In this document: one piece after another, positions 26,737 to 37,120 of the stretch | Layout of the letters: each line of letters opens with the position of its first letter | Numbering within the stretch: position 1 is the stretch's first letter | NCBI RefSeq assembly: GCF_022346945.1 | Contig: NZ_JAKRNI010000002.1 | Location: 62,001-126,000 of the forward strand | Direction: 5' to 3' | Source of the DNA: Microbacterium sp. ACRRU | GTDB taxonomy: Bacteria > Actinomycetota > Actinomycetes > Actinomycetales > Microbacteriaceae | DNA length: 64,000 bases | The notes under the pieces: model-generated | Told to the model about the DNA's origin: nothing | Seen by the model: the letters and a program-made list of their open reading frames with translations, nothing else | The model's database searches: none | Translations under genes and position numbers: made by a program

Positions 26737-26756
26737 GGCGGCACTGCTGTGCCGCC
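26737..26756 (+). promoter_or_regulatory. hairpin in the leader of the branched-chain amino-acid binding protein gene
   Basis: GGCGGCAC and GTGCCGCC form an 8-base stem with a TGCT loop, 27 bases before the start codon and just upstream of the ribosome site (AAGGAG). It has no T-tract. It may stabilise the message of a highly expressed binding protein or be an operator; the sequence does not decide. Confidence 0.45.
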
Positions 26757-26783
26757 GAACGTTCATTCACAGCAAGGAGCACT

Positions 26784-28067
26784 ATGAGCGTCTTCACGCG
26801 TACGCGTGCCGGCAAGGCCCTGGGCGGTCTCGCCCTGGTCGGTGCCAGCGCGCTCGTCCTCGCCGGTTGCTCGGGTGGTGGCGGCGACGCCGCCGCGCCC
26901 AGCGCATCCTCCGGCGGAGGCGCCGTGTCCGAGGCCGACGGGACCTTCCACGTCGGCACCATCCTGCCCGCCACCGGAAACCTCGCCTTCCTCGGACCGC
27001 CCGAGGTCGCGGGTGTGAAGCTCGCGATCCAGGACATCGAGGCCACGGGCGACGCGTTCCCGTTCAGCGTCGAGCTCACCGAGCGCGACTCCGGTGACAC
27101 GACGACCGACATCGCGACGCAGTCGGCCACCGAACTCGTCGACGCCGGTGCCGACATCGTCATCGGCGCGGCCTCCTCGGGTGTGTCGTTCACGTTCGTC
27201 GACCAGCTGGTCGACGCGGGCATCGTCCAGATCTCGCCGGCGAACACCTCGCCCGACTTCACGACGTACGCCGACGACGGCTACTACTGGCGCACCGCTC
27301 CCTCGGACGTGCTCCAGGGTCGCGTGCTCGGTAACCTCATGGTCGGCGACGGTGCGGCCAACGTGGGCATCATCTACATCAACGACCCGTACGGCATCGG
27401 CCTCAAGGACAACGCCACGACGGCCATCGAGGCCGCCGGCGGCGAAGTCTCGGTCGCGGTTCCCTACAACCCGGGCGACACCGTGTTCACGTCGCAGGTC
27501 GACGAGCTCCTGGCCGCTCAGCCCGACGCCATCGCGGTGATCGCGTTCGAGGAGACCTCGTCGATCATCCCGCAGCTGGTGAACACCCAGGGCTACCCGG
27601 GCTCGAAGGTCTACTTCGTCGACGGCAACCTGTCCAACTCGTACGAGTTCCAGGCGGGCACGCTCGAGGGCGCCAAGGGAACGCTCCCCGGCAACCCGGC
27701 TGACACCGAGTTCCAGAGCCGCCTCCTCGAGGTCGACCCGGCGCTCACCGACTTCAGCTACGCGCCGGAGTCGTACGACGCCGTGATCGTCGCGGCGCTC
27801 GCCGCGGCGCAGGCCAAGGACGACTCGGGCACGGCGATCCGTGACAACCTGCAGTCGGTGACCGAGGGCGGCGAGAAGTGCACCACCTTCGCCGACTGCC
27901 TCGCGCTGATCAACGAGGGCACCGACGTGGACTACGACGGTGTCTCCGGCCCGATCACGTTCGACGAGAACGGTGACCCGACCGAGGCGTACATCGGCAT
28001 CTACCAGTACGGTGCCGACAACAAGTACACCCTCCTCAACACGGAGTTCGGCTCGCTGAACGAGTGA
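26784..28067 (+). CDS. branched-chain amino-acid ABC transporter substrate-binding lipoprotein
   Basis: A 427-residue lipoprotein with signal peptide and lipobox LAGC near residue 29, a Gly/Ser/Ala linker, then a type I periplasmic-binding fold: FHVGTILPATGNLAFLGPPEVAGVKLAIQDIEATG, the SSGVSF and PANTSPDFT hinge segments and SYAPESYDAVIVAALA. It would capture Leu/Ile/Val or related amino acids for the LivHMGF permease encoded on the opposite strand. It is unusual in being transcribed on its own, toward the liv operon, with its own terminator. Expression can therefore exceed that of the permease. Confidence 0.92.
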   Translation: MSVFTRTRAGKALGGLALVGASALVLAGCSGGGGDAAAPSASSGGGAVSEADGTFHVGTILPATGNLAFLGPPEVAGVKLAIQDIEATGDAFPFSVELTERDSGDTTTDIATQSATELVDAGADIVIGAASSGVSFTFVDQLVDAGIVQISPANTSPDFTTYADDGYYWRTAPSDVLQGRVLGNLMVGDGAANVGIIYINDPYGIGLKDNATTAIEAAGGEVSVAVPYNPGDTVFTSQVDELLAAQPDAIAVIAFEETSSIIPQLVNTQGYPGSKVYFVDGNLSNSYEFQAGTLEGAKGTLPGNPADTEFQSRLLEVDPALTDFSYAPESYDAVIVAALAAAQAKDDSGTAIRDNLQSVTEGGEKCTTFADCLALINEGTDVDYDGVSGPITFDENGDPTEAYIGIYQYGADNKYTLLNTEFGSLNE

Positions 28068-28079
28068 CCTGACGGTCGA

Positions 28080-28113
28080 GAGGGGCCCGGATGCCATGGC
28101 ATCCGGGCCCCTC
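28080..28113 (+). terminator. terminator of the binding-protein gene with a GGATGCC/GGCATCC core
   Basis: GAGGGGCCCGGATGCC pairs perfectly with GGCATCCGGGCCCCTC around AT, followed by TTCGTTCGTTCG. It is the third terminator with the same heptamer pair at its tip. Confidence 0.88.
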
Positions 28114-28211
28114 TTCGTTCGTTCGTTCCGCACCGTGAAACCGAATCCGTCGGCGGCGGAAGGCCGTCTCGACGTGCGATGAGCGCGAACGGCGGCGCAG
28201 GAGGGGGAGAG

Positions 28212-29036
28212 TCAGGGGGAGGGCGTGAGGCCGCACGCGGCGGCGGTGAACGCCAGCAGCGCGTCGGCGACCGGCTTCGGCCGTGGGAGCGACACGACGA
28301 CCTCGCGGCCGTCGACGCGGGTGACGAGGTCGAAGAGGGTGCCGACCTTGTCTTCGGCGATCGCGTGCGGGTCGCAGCGACGGGGCGTCACTGCGACGGT
28401 GATCGTCGACGGGGCATCGCCCGCGGAGATCGTCGTGCCGAGCGGCGCTTCTTCGCCCTGCACGAAGTGGAGCAGGGGCGTCCCGCGCACGGCGACGAGG
28501 TCGACACGGCCCGCCCCTGCCGGGGTGGGCGTGATCGAGAGTGTCAGATCGGCCGCCCCACCACCGCGCGGAGACACCGTGCTCGCTTCGATCTCGGCCA
28601 CGGCCGCCACCGCTTCGCGGTCGCACTGCGCCGCGCTCACGCGCGGCAGGATACCGAGCGGGTCATCGGCGGCGATCTCCGCGATCGTCGCGCCGCCGGC
28701 GGTCTCGATCTCGAGCGTCGCAGAAGCCGTGTCGCCGTCGGGTGTACAGCGGAGGTCGGGGAGCGGAACCGGCAGGTCGACGACGCGGCCCGGGCCGATC
28801 GTCTCGGCGCGCCCCGCGGCCCAGGCGGCGGGGGCCGACAGCGCGGCCCAGGTGAGGGTGGCGCCGGTGACGGTGAGGGCCTGCGCGGAGCCGTTGTCCA
28901 CGCGCAGCTGGACGCGCCCGGGCGCGATGTCGCCGCGTTGTTGGATCACCGAAACGCTGAGGCCCTCGGGTGCGGGCGGGGGAGCCGCGGAGCATCCCGC
29001 GAGGGCGACACCCACGAGGGTGAGCGTCGCCCCCAC
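28212..29036 (-). CDS. hypothetical lipoprotein, last gene of the liv operon
   Basis: A 274-residue protein starting at GTG 29036, 14 bases after livF stops. A short signal ends in the lipobox ALAGC (Cys at residue 15). The mature part looks like immunoglobulin-like beta sandwiches: LSVSVIQQRGDIAPGRVQLRVDNGSAQALTVTGATLTW resembles domains that sense or stabilise surface structures. Four cysteines in the second half may pair outside the cell. No enzyme motif was found. The operon position hints at a link to amino-acid uptake, but this is only context. Confidence 0.72.
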   Translation of the reverse strand: MGATLTLVGVALAGCSAAPPPAPEGLSVSVIQQRGDIAPGRVQLRVDNGSAQALTVTGATLTWAALSAPAAWAAGRAETIGPGRVVDLPVPLPDLRCTPDGDTASATLEIETAGGATIAEIAADDPLGILPRVSAAQCDREAVAAVAEIEASTVSPRGGGAADLTLSITPTPAGAGRVDLVAVRGTPLLHFVQGEEAPLGTTISAGDAPSTITVAVTPRRCDPHAIAEDKVGTLFDLVTRVDGREVVVSLPRPKPVADALLAFTAAACGLTPSP

Positions 29037-29050
29037 GGGACGCCCGCGGG

Positions 29051-29833
29051 TCAGGCTTCGGTCTCCCGTGCGTCGCGCTTGGCGTCCTCGTCGGCCGCCA
29101 GGGTGCCCAGGTACAGCTCGATGACGCGGGGATCGGTGAGCAGCTCTCGTCCGGTGCCGGTGTAGGCGTCCTTCCCCTGGTCGAGCACGTACGCCCGGTG
29201 GCAGATCTGCAGGCACCGTCGCGCGTTCTGCTCGACCATGATGATGGTCACGCCGGCGCGGTTGATCTCGGCGACGCGCAGGAACGTCTCATCCTGCCGC
29301 ACGGGCGACAGGCCGGCCGAGGGCTCGTCGAGCAGCAGAACCGACGGATCCATCATGAGCGCGCGCCCCATCGCGACCATCTGCCGCTCGCCGCCCGAGA
29401 GCGAGCCGGCGCGCTGGCGCCGCCGCTTCGCGAGCTCGGGGAAGAGGCCCGTCACGAACTCGAACCGCTCGGAGAAGACCTTGGGGCGCTGGAAGAGCCC
29501 CATCTGGAGGTTCTCCTCGATCGACAGGCTCGGGAACACGTTGTTGTTCTGCGGGACCATGCCCACACCCTTGCCGACGAGCTTGTCGGCCTTGAGCGCG
29601 GTGATGTCCTCGCCGTTGAGCAGCACGGCTCCGCCGCGGATCTTGACCTGTCCGAAGATGGCCTTGAGCAGCGTCGACTTCCCGGCCCCGTTGGGACCGA
29701 TGATGCCGATGAGGTCGCCCTGGTAGGCATCCACGGTGCAGCCGTTGAGGATGTTGACCCCCGGCAGGTAGCCGGCGACGAGGTCGTCGGTGCGCAGCAC
29801 CGCGGTGCGGGTGGCGGTGGCGGTGTCGGTCAT
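29051..29833 (-). CDS. livF: branched-chain amino-acid ABC transporter ATP-binding protein LivF
   Basis: A 260-residue ATPase: Walker A GPNGAGKST, Q-loop VPQNNNVFPSLSIEENL, signature LSGGERQMVAMGRAL, Walker B VLLLDEPSAGLSP and switch His replaced by Gln in IIMVEQNARRCL, as is usual in LivF. It works as a heterodimer with LivG to power LivHM. Its ATG overlaps the last base of livG. Confidence 0.93.
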   Translation of the reverse strand: MTDTATATRTAVLRTDDLVAGYLPGVNILNGCTVDAYQGDLIGIIGPNGAGKSTLLKAIFGQVKIRGGAVLLNGEDITALKADKLVGKGVGMVPQNNNVFPSLSIEENLQMGLFQRPKVFSERFEFVTGLFPELAKRRRQRAGSLSGGERQMVAMGRALMMDPSVLLLDEPSAGLSPVRQDETFLRVAEINRAGVTIIMVEQNARRCLQICHRAYVLDQGKDAYTGTGRELLTDPRVIELYLGTLAADEDAKRDARETEA

Positions 29834-30765
29834 CAGAGCTTTCCGTCCTTCTCGTCGGCGGCGAGCTCGGCCTCGGCTTCGGCCGCGGCCTCGGCCTGGA
29901 TCGTCTCCAGCTGGGAGGTCGTCATGTCGCCGAGGTCGGTGTCGTGGTGAGCGCCGAGGTAGGCGTCGATGACGGCCTGGTCGCTCATCACGGTCTCGGG
30001 CGGCCCCTCGGCCACGACGCGACCCTCGGCCATCACGACGACCCAGTCCGAGATGTGTCGGACCATGTGCATGTCGTGCTCGACGAAGAGCACCGTCATC
30101 CCCTCCTTCTTGAGGTCGAGGATGTGACCGAGGAGGCTCTGCGTCAGCGCCGGGTTGACGCCGGCCATGGGCTCGTCGAGCATCACCAGCGTCGGGTCGC
30201 TCATGAGGGCGCGCGCCATCTCGAGGAGCTTCCGCTGACCGCCGGAGAGCGAGGCCGCGAAGTCCTCGCGCTTGGCATCCAGCTTGAACCGGCGAAGCAG
30301 GTCGTCGGCACGCTCGGTGTTCGACTTCTCCTGCCCGCGCCAGATCGAGGGGATCATGGCGCGGAAGATGTTCTCGCCCTTCTGCCCGCGGGCGCCGAGC
30401 AGCATGTTCTGCAGCACCGACAGCCGTCCGAGCGACTTGGTGAGCTGGAACGTGCGGACCATGCCCTTGCGGGACACCTTGAACGCGGGGACTCCTGCGA
30501 GGTTCGAGCCCTCGAAGCTCCAGCGGCCGGTGTTGGGCTTGTCGAAGCCGGTGAGCAGGTTGAACAGCGTCGTCTTGCCGGCGCCGTTCGGGCCGATCAG
30601 AGCGGTGATCTGCCCGCGGGGGATCTCGAGGTGCTCGACGTCGACGGCCTTGAGGCCACCGAACTGCCGTGTGACACCGTCGGCGACGACGATCGGATCG
30701 ACCTTCGCGCAGCCGGGGCCGACCTCGCCCTTCACCAGGGGGTGGGTGACGGTCGTGTCAGACAT
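29833..30765 (-). CDS. livG: branched-chain amino-acid ABC transporter ATP-binding protein LivG
   Basis: A 310-residue ATPase: Walker A GPNGAGKTT, signature LSGGQRKLLEMARAL, Walker B LVMLDEPMAGVNP, switch His FVEHDMHMV. It has a roughly 45-residue acidic, Ala/Glu-rich C-terminal tail beyond the normal end of the domain, possibly a coiled or disordered extension. Overlaps livM by 8 bases at its start. Confidence 0.93.
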   Translation of the reverse strand: MSDTTVTHPLVKGEVGPGCAKVDPIVVADGVTRQFGGLKAVDVEHLEIPRGQITALIGPNGAGKTTLFNLLTGFDKPNTGRWSFEGSNLAGVPAFKVSRKGMVRTFQLTKSLGRLSVLQNMLLGARGQKGENIFRAMIPSIWRGQEKSNTERADDLLRRFKLDAKREDFAASLSGGQRKLLEMARALMSDPTLVMLDEPMAGVNPALTQSLLGHILDLKKEGMTVLFVEHDMHMVRHISDWVVVMAEGRVVAEGPPETVMSDQAVIDAYLGAHHDTDLGDMTTSQLETIQAEAAAEAEAELAADEKDGKL

Positions 30766-31738
30766 TGAACGACAGCTCCTTCTTGTTGCCGAAGATGCCC
30801 TGTGGTCGGAAGATGACCAGGAGCATCAGCCCGATCCCGACGAGGATGAAGCGCACCTGACCGGTCTGGGTGCTGCTCATGAAGCCCAGGATGCCGATGT
30901 CACGCAGTCCCACGATGATGCCGTTCGACAGCGACAGCAGCACCCAGAAGAGCGCGGCGCCCACGATCGGGCCGAGGAGGGTGGCCGCGCCACCGAGGAG
31001 GAGGGCGGTCCAGATGAAGAACGTCAGGGCCGTGCCGTAGTTTCCGGGCTGGACGGCGCGGGGGAGGATGAACACCACACCCGCGAGGCCGCCCATGACG
31101 CCGCCGAGCACGAGCGCCTGCATCTTGTACGAGTACACGTTCTTGCCGAGGCTGCGCACGGCATCCTCGTCTTCACGGATGCCCTTGACGACGCGGCCCC
31201 ACGGGCTGCGCATGAGGATCCACACCAGCAGCGTCGCAAGGATCACCAGACCCCACCCGAACAGACGGACCCACCAGTCGTTCGCGGAGTACGTCCACGG
31301 CCCGATGCCGTACGTGCCCTCGGGCAGCGGGTTCAGACTCTGGAACTCGCGGTTGTAGCCGTTCAGGCCCTGCGAGCCGCCGGTGATGTCGGTGAGCCCG
31401 ACGGTCGAGACCACGTAGCGCACGATCTCCGCCGCGGCGATGGTGACGATGGCGAGGTAGTCCGCCCGGAGACGGAGCGTCGGGATGCCGAGGATGAAGG
31501 CGAACAGCACCGAGGCGACGATCGCGATGAGGATCGCCAGCCACACGGGCGCCGAGAGCGACAGCGTCGCGATGGCGAAGGCGTAGGCGCCCACCGCCAT
31601 GAAGCCCGCCTGACCGAAGTTGAGCAGGCCCGCGTAGCCGAAGTGGACGCTCAGGCCGATCGCGGCGAGGGCGTAGGCCGCGGTGGTCGGGCTGATGAGC
31701 TCGCCCGCGGCGTTGTTGAGAATCGAAAGCCAGTCCAT
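30758..31738 (-). CDS. livM: branched-chain amino-acid ABC transporter permease LivM
   Basis: A 326-residue integral membrane protein with about eight hydrophobic segments and the LivM landmarks: LSVHFGYAGLLNFGQAGFMAVGAYAFAI near the N-terminus and SPWGRVVKGIREDEDAVRSLGKNVYSYK in the coupling loop that contacts the ATPases. It pairs with LivH. It sits 11 bases after livH and overlaps livG. Confidence 0.93.
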   Translation of the reverse strand: MDWLSILNNAAGELISPTTAAYALAAIGLSVHFGYAGLLNFGQAGFMAVGAYAFAIATLSLSAPVWLAILIAIVASVLFAFILGIPTLRLRADYLAIVTIAAAEIVRYVVSTVGLTDITGGSQGLNGYNREFQSLNPLPEGTYGIGPWTYSANDWWVRLFGWGLVILATLLVWILMRSPWGRVVKGIREDEDAVRSLGKNVYSYKMQALVLGGVMGGLAGVVFILPRAVQPGNYGTALTFFIWTALLLGGAATLLGPIVGAALFWVLLSLSNGIIVGLRDIGILGFMSSTQTGQVRFILVGIGLMLLVIFRPQGIFGNKKELSFNV

Positions 31739-31749
31739 GTCGTTCTTCC

Positions 31750-33090
31750 TCAGCCGATCCGCTCTTTACGACCCAAGACGCCCTGCGGCCGGAACAGCAG
31801 CACGCCGATCAGCACGATCAACGCCACCGCATACCGGAGGTCGGGCGGGATGACGATGGTGGACAGTTCCGTGATGATGCCGATGATGAGCGAGCCGACG
31901 AGGGCGCCGAAGGCGCTGCCCAGGCCGCCGAGGGTGACGGCGGCGAACAGGAGCAGGAGGATCGCGAAGCCCATGTCCCACGTCACTCCGCGGTAGAGGC
32001 CGTACAGCACACCGGAGAGGCCCGTGAGGGCTCCGGCCAGGACCCAGACGATCCGGATGACCCGATCGACGTTGATGCCGGATGCCGCGGCGAGGGAGGC
32101 GTTGTCGCTCACCGCTCGCGTGGCCTTGCCGATGCGGGTGCGCGTCAGGAAGTACGCCACCGCCGCGAGCATGACGACGCTGACGCCCATGCTGATGAGC
32201 GAGGTGAGCGTGATCGTGACCGGACCGATCGTGACGTTGTCGGTGATCCCGGTGTCGATGTTCCGCGTACCGCCGTCGAAGAAGTAGAGGTACAGGTAGC
32301 GGAGCACGATCGACAGACCGATCGTCACGATGAGCACCTGGACCAGCCCCACGCCTCGTCGTCGGAGGGGCTTGAACAGCACGGCATCCTGAGACCACCC
32401 CAGGGCCGCCGAGAGCGCCACCGTGATCAGGATCGCCAGGAGCAGGTTCCAGCCCAGCGAGGTGAAGACGTAGAAGATGATCGCGCCGAAGGTCAGCATC
32501 TCGCCGTGCGCGAAGTTGTTGACACCCGTCGTGCCGAAGATGAGGGAGATGCCGATCGCCGCCAGCGCGAGCAGCAGACCGAAGTTCAAGCCGTAGATGA
32601 AGCGCGAGAACAGCGTGTCCCAGATCGAGCCCGTCGCCGTCGTGCCCTCGCCGGTCGGGAAGAGCACGTTGACGGTGTTGGTGGTGCCGATCGTGACGTC
32701 ACGCGTGACGTTGTCGGGATCGCGGGGCGCGACGCCCTCGGGGAGGGTGTCCACCTGCAGCGTCGCGGTGTACGCACCCGGGCCGGGGACCGACACCGCC
32801 CACCGGCCGTCGGCGCCGGTCGTGCCGATCTCCGAGAAGCCGGATCCTTCGACGGCCACCTCGACGCCCTCGAGCGGTTCGTCGTCCGAGCGGATGATGC
32901 CGCCGATCGTGTATTGCGTCGACACGTCGCCCGCGCCGGGCGTGGCGGCGGGGGACGGTGTCGTCTGCGCGCTGGCCGGCGACGCCAACAGCAGACTCAG
33001 CACGGCCACGGCGCTCGCGAAGAGCGCGACGAGGACGGCAAGACGGGGAAGGGTGCGCGATCGTATCGCGGTGGGAGAGGAATGACCCAC
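31750..33090 (-). CDS. livH: LivH-type permease with an exported carboxypeptidase-regulatory-like N-terminal domain
   Basis: A 446-residue protein. Residues 1-41 are a signal-like segment ending ASPASAQ. Residues about 57-130 read as a beta-sandwich of the carboxypeptidase regulatory (CarboxypepD_reg) type (YTIGGIIRSDDEPLEGVEVAVEGSG...TTGADGRWAVSVPGPGAYTATLQ). The LivH permease core follows from about 155 (FIYGLNFGLLLALAAIGISLIFGTTGVNNFAHGEMLT; AVSDNASLAAASGINVDRVIR coupling loop). A normal LivH is about 290-300 residues, so the first 150 are additional. The extra domain should sit outside the cell, where it could meet the binding lipoprotein. GTG start; first gene of the liv operon. Confidence 0.88.
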   Translation of the reverse strand: MGHSSPTAIRSRTLPRLAVLVALFASAVAVLSLLLASPASAQTTPSPAATPGAGDVSTQYTIGGIIRSDDEPLEGVEVAVEGSGFSEIGTTGADGRWAVSVPGPGAYTATLQVDTLPEGVAPRDPDNVTRDVTIGTTNTVNVLFPTGEGTTATGSIWDTLFSRFIYGLNFGLLLALAAIGISLIFGTTGVNNFAHGEMLTFGAIIFYVFTSLGWNLLLAILITVALSAALGWSQDAVLFKPLRRRGVGLVQVLIVTIGLSIVLRYLYLYFFDGGTRNIDTGITDNVTIGPVTITLTSLISMGVSVVMLAAVAYFLTRTRIGKATRAVSDNASLAAASGINVDRVIRIVWVLAGALTGLSGVLYGLYRGVTWDMGFAILLLLFAAVTLGGLGSAFGALVGSLIIGIITELSTIVIPPDLRYAVALIVLIGVLLFRPQGVLGRKERIG

Positions 33091-33241
33091 GGAGTCTCCA
33101 GTTCGGCAGCGCTGACGAGGTCGTTTCGTCAGCTTCGACGATCGACGCTACGAGCGTAATGTGTCGTTCGTGTTTCGGCGCGACGCCGTTAGCGAACCGT
33201 ATCGTGCCGATTGCGCTCCGCGGCCCGTCATCCGGGAATGA

Positions 33242-34843
<1,602 letters not shown>

Positions 34844-34851
34844 GCGTCGCA

Positions 34852-34885
34852 CGAAGGGCCGGGCAGGGAACTGCCCGGCCCTTCG
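34852..34885 (+). terminator. terminator of guaB
   Basis: CGAAGGGCCGGGCAG pairs perfectly with CTGCCCGGCCCTTCG around GGAA, starting 8 bases after the guaB stop. Confidence 0.85.
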
Positions 34886-34917
34886 GCGTTCGGCGGTGCC
34901 GCCGTTACGCTGTGCGC

Positions 34918-35592
34918 ATGATCCGGCGCACCAGCCATCCCGAGGCGACCGTTTCGGCGCGACGCACCGAGGCCTTCACCGACGGGGTCTTCGCAATCGC
35001 CGCCACGCTGCTCGTCCTGGGGCTGACGTCGCAATCCCTCGGCCGGGTCGACTCCGAGGCCGATCTCGCCGCCGCGCTGGGGAACCTGCTGCACCCCGTC
35101 TTCACGTTCGTCATCAGCTTCTTCATCCTGTGCGTGATGTGGATGACGCACGTCCGGCAGTTCGAATGGATCGTGCGGATCGACAACGCGGGAATGTGGA
35201 TCAACAATCTGCGTCTGCTCTTGATCGTCCTGGTGCCCTTCACGTCGTCACTCGCGACGGACTACTCGGACTACCTGATCGGCCGGGTGGTGCTGCCGGT
35301 CAACTTCTTCCTCGCGATCGTCGCGGGCTGGATGCAGTGGGGCTGGGCCGTGCGCTCGGGAGCCATCCCCGACCTCAGCACGGGCGACGCGCGCCGGTTG
35401 GGTCGGGCGAGCCTGAGCGCGGTGCTGATCAGCGCCGCCGCCGTGTTGTTCAGCCCGCTCGTGGGATCGGTGGCCTTCCTCCTGTTCCTGCTCGACGGTC
35501 CGCTCACCCGTGCGCTGCGCGGCACGGACGCGCCCGTCGATCCGGTCGGGCCCGCGGCGGATTCGTCGGGGCGGGCTCCGCGCAGCGACTGA
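34918..35592 (+). CDS. TMEM175/DUF1211-family membrane protein
   Basis: A 224-residue protein with six hydrophobic segments. The first holds RRTEAFTDGVFAIAATLLVLGL, close to the RxxxFSDGVFAIAITLL signature of the TMEM175 potassium-channel family; Thr replaces the usual Ser. Bacterial members are short single-repeat proteins that assemble as tetrameric K+ leak channels in known cases. The start ATG is preceded by only weak ribosome-site sequence. It and the TetR/MFS pair separate guaB from guaB3. Confidence 0.82.
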   Translation: MIRRTSHPEATVSARRTEAFTDGVFAIAATLLVLGLTSQSLGRVDSEADLAAALGNLLHPVFTFVISFFILCVMWMTHVRQFEWIVRIDNAGMWINNLRLLLIVLVPFTSSLATDYSDYLIGRVVLPVNFFLAIVAGWMQWGWAVRSGAIPDLSTGDARRLGRASLSAVLISAAAVLFSPLVGSVAFLLFLLDGPLTRALRGTDAPVDPVGPAADSSGRAPRSD

Positions 35593-35613
35593 CCCCCGCG
35601 ACGCTCGTCCTCC

Positions 35614-37047
35614 TCATCGGCCGGCCAGCGAGGATTCCGCCGGTGCGGAGTCCTCCTCGGCCGCCGAGCGGGGCGAACGCCCGGCGGGCAGGAGGAGGGC
35701 CAGGCCCGCAGCGACCAGAAGCACCGCCGAACCGACGAGGATCGCCGGGCGGGCGGCATCCACGTAGAGGTCGGGGACCAGCTCACCACCGGCGCCCACG
35801 AAGATCGCCGTCATGACGGCCGTGCCGAGCGCCAGTCCGATCTCGCGCACGGTCGAGTTCACGCCCGACGCCTTGGCGTGGTCGATCACCCCGAGCGTCG
35901 CCAGAAGCGCCGTCGCGGACGGGGCGAACACGAGACCCATGCCGACACCGGCGAACACGAACGGGGCGACGAGGGCGGCGTAGTCGATGTCGACGGACAT
36001 CGTCGCGGCGATCCAGCCCAGGGCGATGGACTGCAGCAGCAGACCGACCACGAGGAGGGGGCGCGTTCCGACACGCGGGGCGATGATGCCCGCGAGCGGC
36101 GCGACGATCATCGGAGCGAGTGTCCACGGCGTCGTCTGCACCGCCGCCTCCAGGGGGCTCGATCCCTGAACGACCTGCAGGAACTGGATCAGGAGGAAAA
36201 CCGCCCCGAAGGTCCCGAAGCTGAAGGCGAACCCGACCACGTTCGTGACCGAGAACGACCGATCGCGGAACAATCGCAACGGGACGAGCGGTGCCGAGGT
36301 GCGCACCTGCCAGCCGAGGAAAGCGATCACCAGCAGCCCGCCGGCGACCAGCTCCAGAACGACGGATGCCGACCCCCAGCCGTCGTCGTTGCCGCGCACG
36401 ATCGCGTGGACGAGGGCGAGCACGCCCACCCCGGCGAGAAGCGCGCCGAGGACGTCGAGACGTGCCCGATCTCCGAAGGTGTTGGGGAGCGCCCACAGGG
36501 CGAGGGGGAGGGCGACGATCGCGACGGGGACGTTAAGCCAGAAGATCGCCTGCCAGTTCCATCCCTCCATCACGGCGCCGCCCACGAGGGGGCCGACGGC
36601 GACGCCGAGACCGGAGATGCCGCCCCAGATCCCGATCGCCAGGGGCCGACGATGGGGAGGGACGGCGCCGCTGATGAGGGCCAGTGACAGGGGCATCACG
36701 CCGGCTGCCCCGAGCCCCTGGACCGCGCGCGCGGCAATCAGCTGGGCCGGGTCGGTGCTGAGTGCCGCGAGCGCCGACCCCACGCCGAAGAGAACAATTC
36801 CGGCGACGAAGACCGTCCGCCGACCGAAGCGGTCGCCGAGCGCTGAGGCCACGAGGATCAGGCTGGCGAAGACGAGGGTGTAGGCGTTGACGAACCACTG
36901 GAGCTGTTCGATGCTCGCGCCGAGCTCCGCATGCAGCACCGGAAGCGCGTTGGTCATGACGAGGTTGTCGAGGGTCGCCATGAACATCGGCAGCGAGGCG
37001 GCGACCACCACCCAGGCAAAGGGGCGGGAGCGGATGATGCGATTCAT
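35614..37047 (-). CDS. MFS drug-efflux permease (DHA2-like)
   Basis: A 477-residue transporter with 14 predicted membrane segments. Motif A appears as GDRFGRRTVFVAG after the second helix, and motif C-like GGISGLGVAVGPLVGGAVMEGWNWQAIFWLNVP is typical of DHA2 drug/proton antiporters (QacA/EmrB type). ATG 37047 has AAGGAGCTCTC directly upstream, so the longer frame to 37122 is rejected. It is divergent from a TetR gene with a shared operator region between them, which suggests substrate-inducible efflux. Confidence 0.92.
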   Translation of the reverse strand: MNRIIRSRPFAWVVVAASLPMFMATLDNLVMTNALPVLHAELGASIEQLQWFVNAYTLVFASLILVASALGDRFGRRTVFVAGIVLFGVGSALAALSTDPAQLIAARAVQGLGAAGVMPLSLALISGAVPPHRRPLAIGIWGGISGLGVAVGPLVGGAVMEGWNWQAIFWLNVPVAIVALPLALWALPNTFGDRARLDVLGALLAGVGVLALVHAIVRGNDDGWGSASVVLELVAGGLLVIAFLGWQVRTSAPLVPLRLFRDRSFSVTNVVGFAFSFGTFGAVFLLIQFLQVVQGSSPLEAAVQTTPWTLAPMIVAPLAGIIAPRVGTRPLLVVGLLLQSIALGWIAATMSVDIDYAALVAPFVFAGVGMGLVFAPSATALLATLGVIDHAKASGVNSTVREIGLALGTAVMTAIFVGAGGELVPDLYVDAARPAILVGSAVLLVAAGLALLLPAGRSPRSAAEEDSAPAESSLAGR

Positions 37048-37062
37048 GAGAGCTCCTTTGTT

Positions 37063-37112
37063 GTAATTGACTGATAACAAGATATGGGGCACTGTAGTAA
37101 TCGACTGATAAC
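37063..37112. promoter_or_regulatory. tandem TetR operators between efflux pump and regulator
   Basis: GTAATTGACTGATAAC (37063-37078) and GTAATCGACTGATAAC (37097-37112) are direct repeats, 15 of 16 bases identical, with starts 34 bases apart, about three helical turns. Each has partial dyad symmetry GT-A-TC/GA-A-AC. The region is markedly AT-rich and covers the likely promoters of both divergent genes. Confidence 0.75.
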
Positions 37113-37120
37113 CTGTCAAC

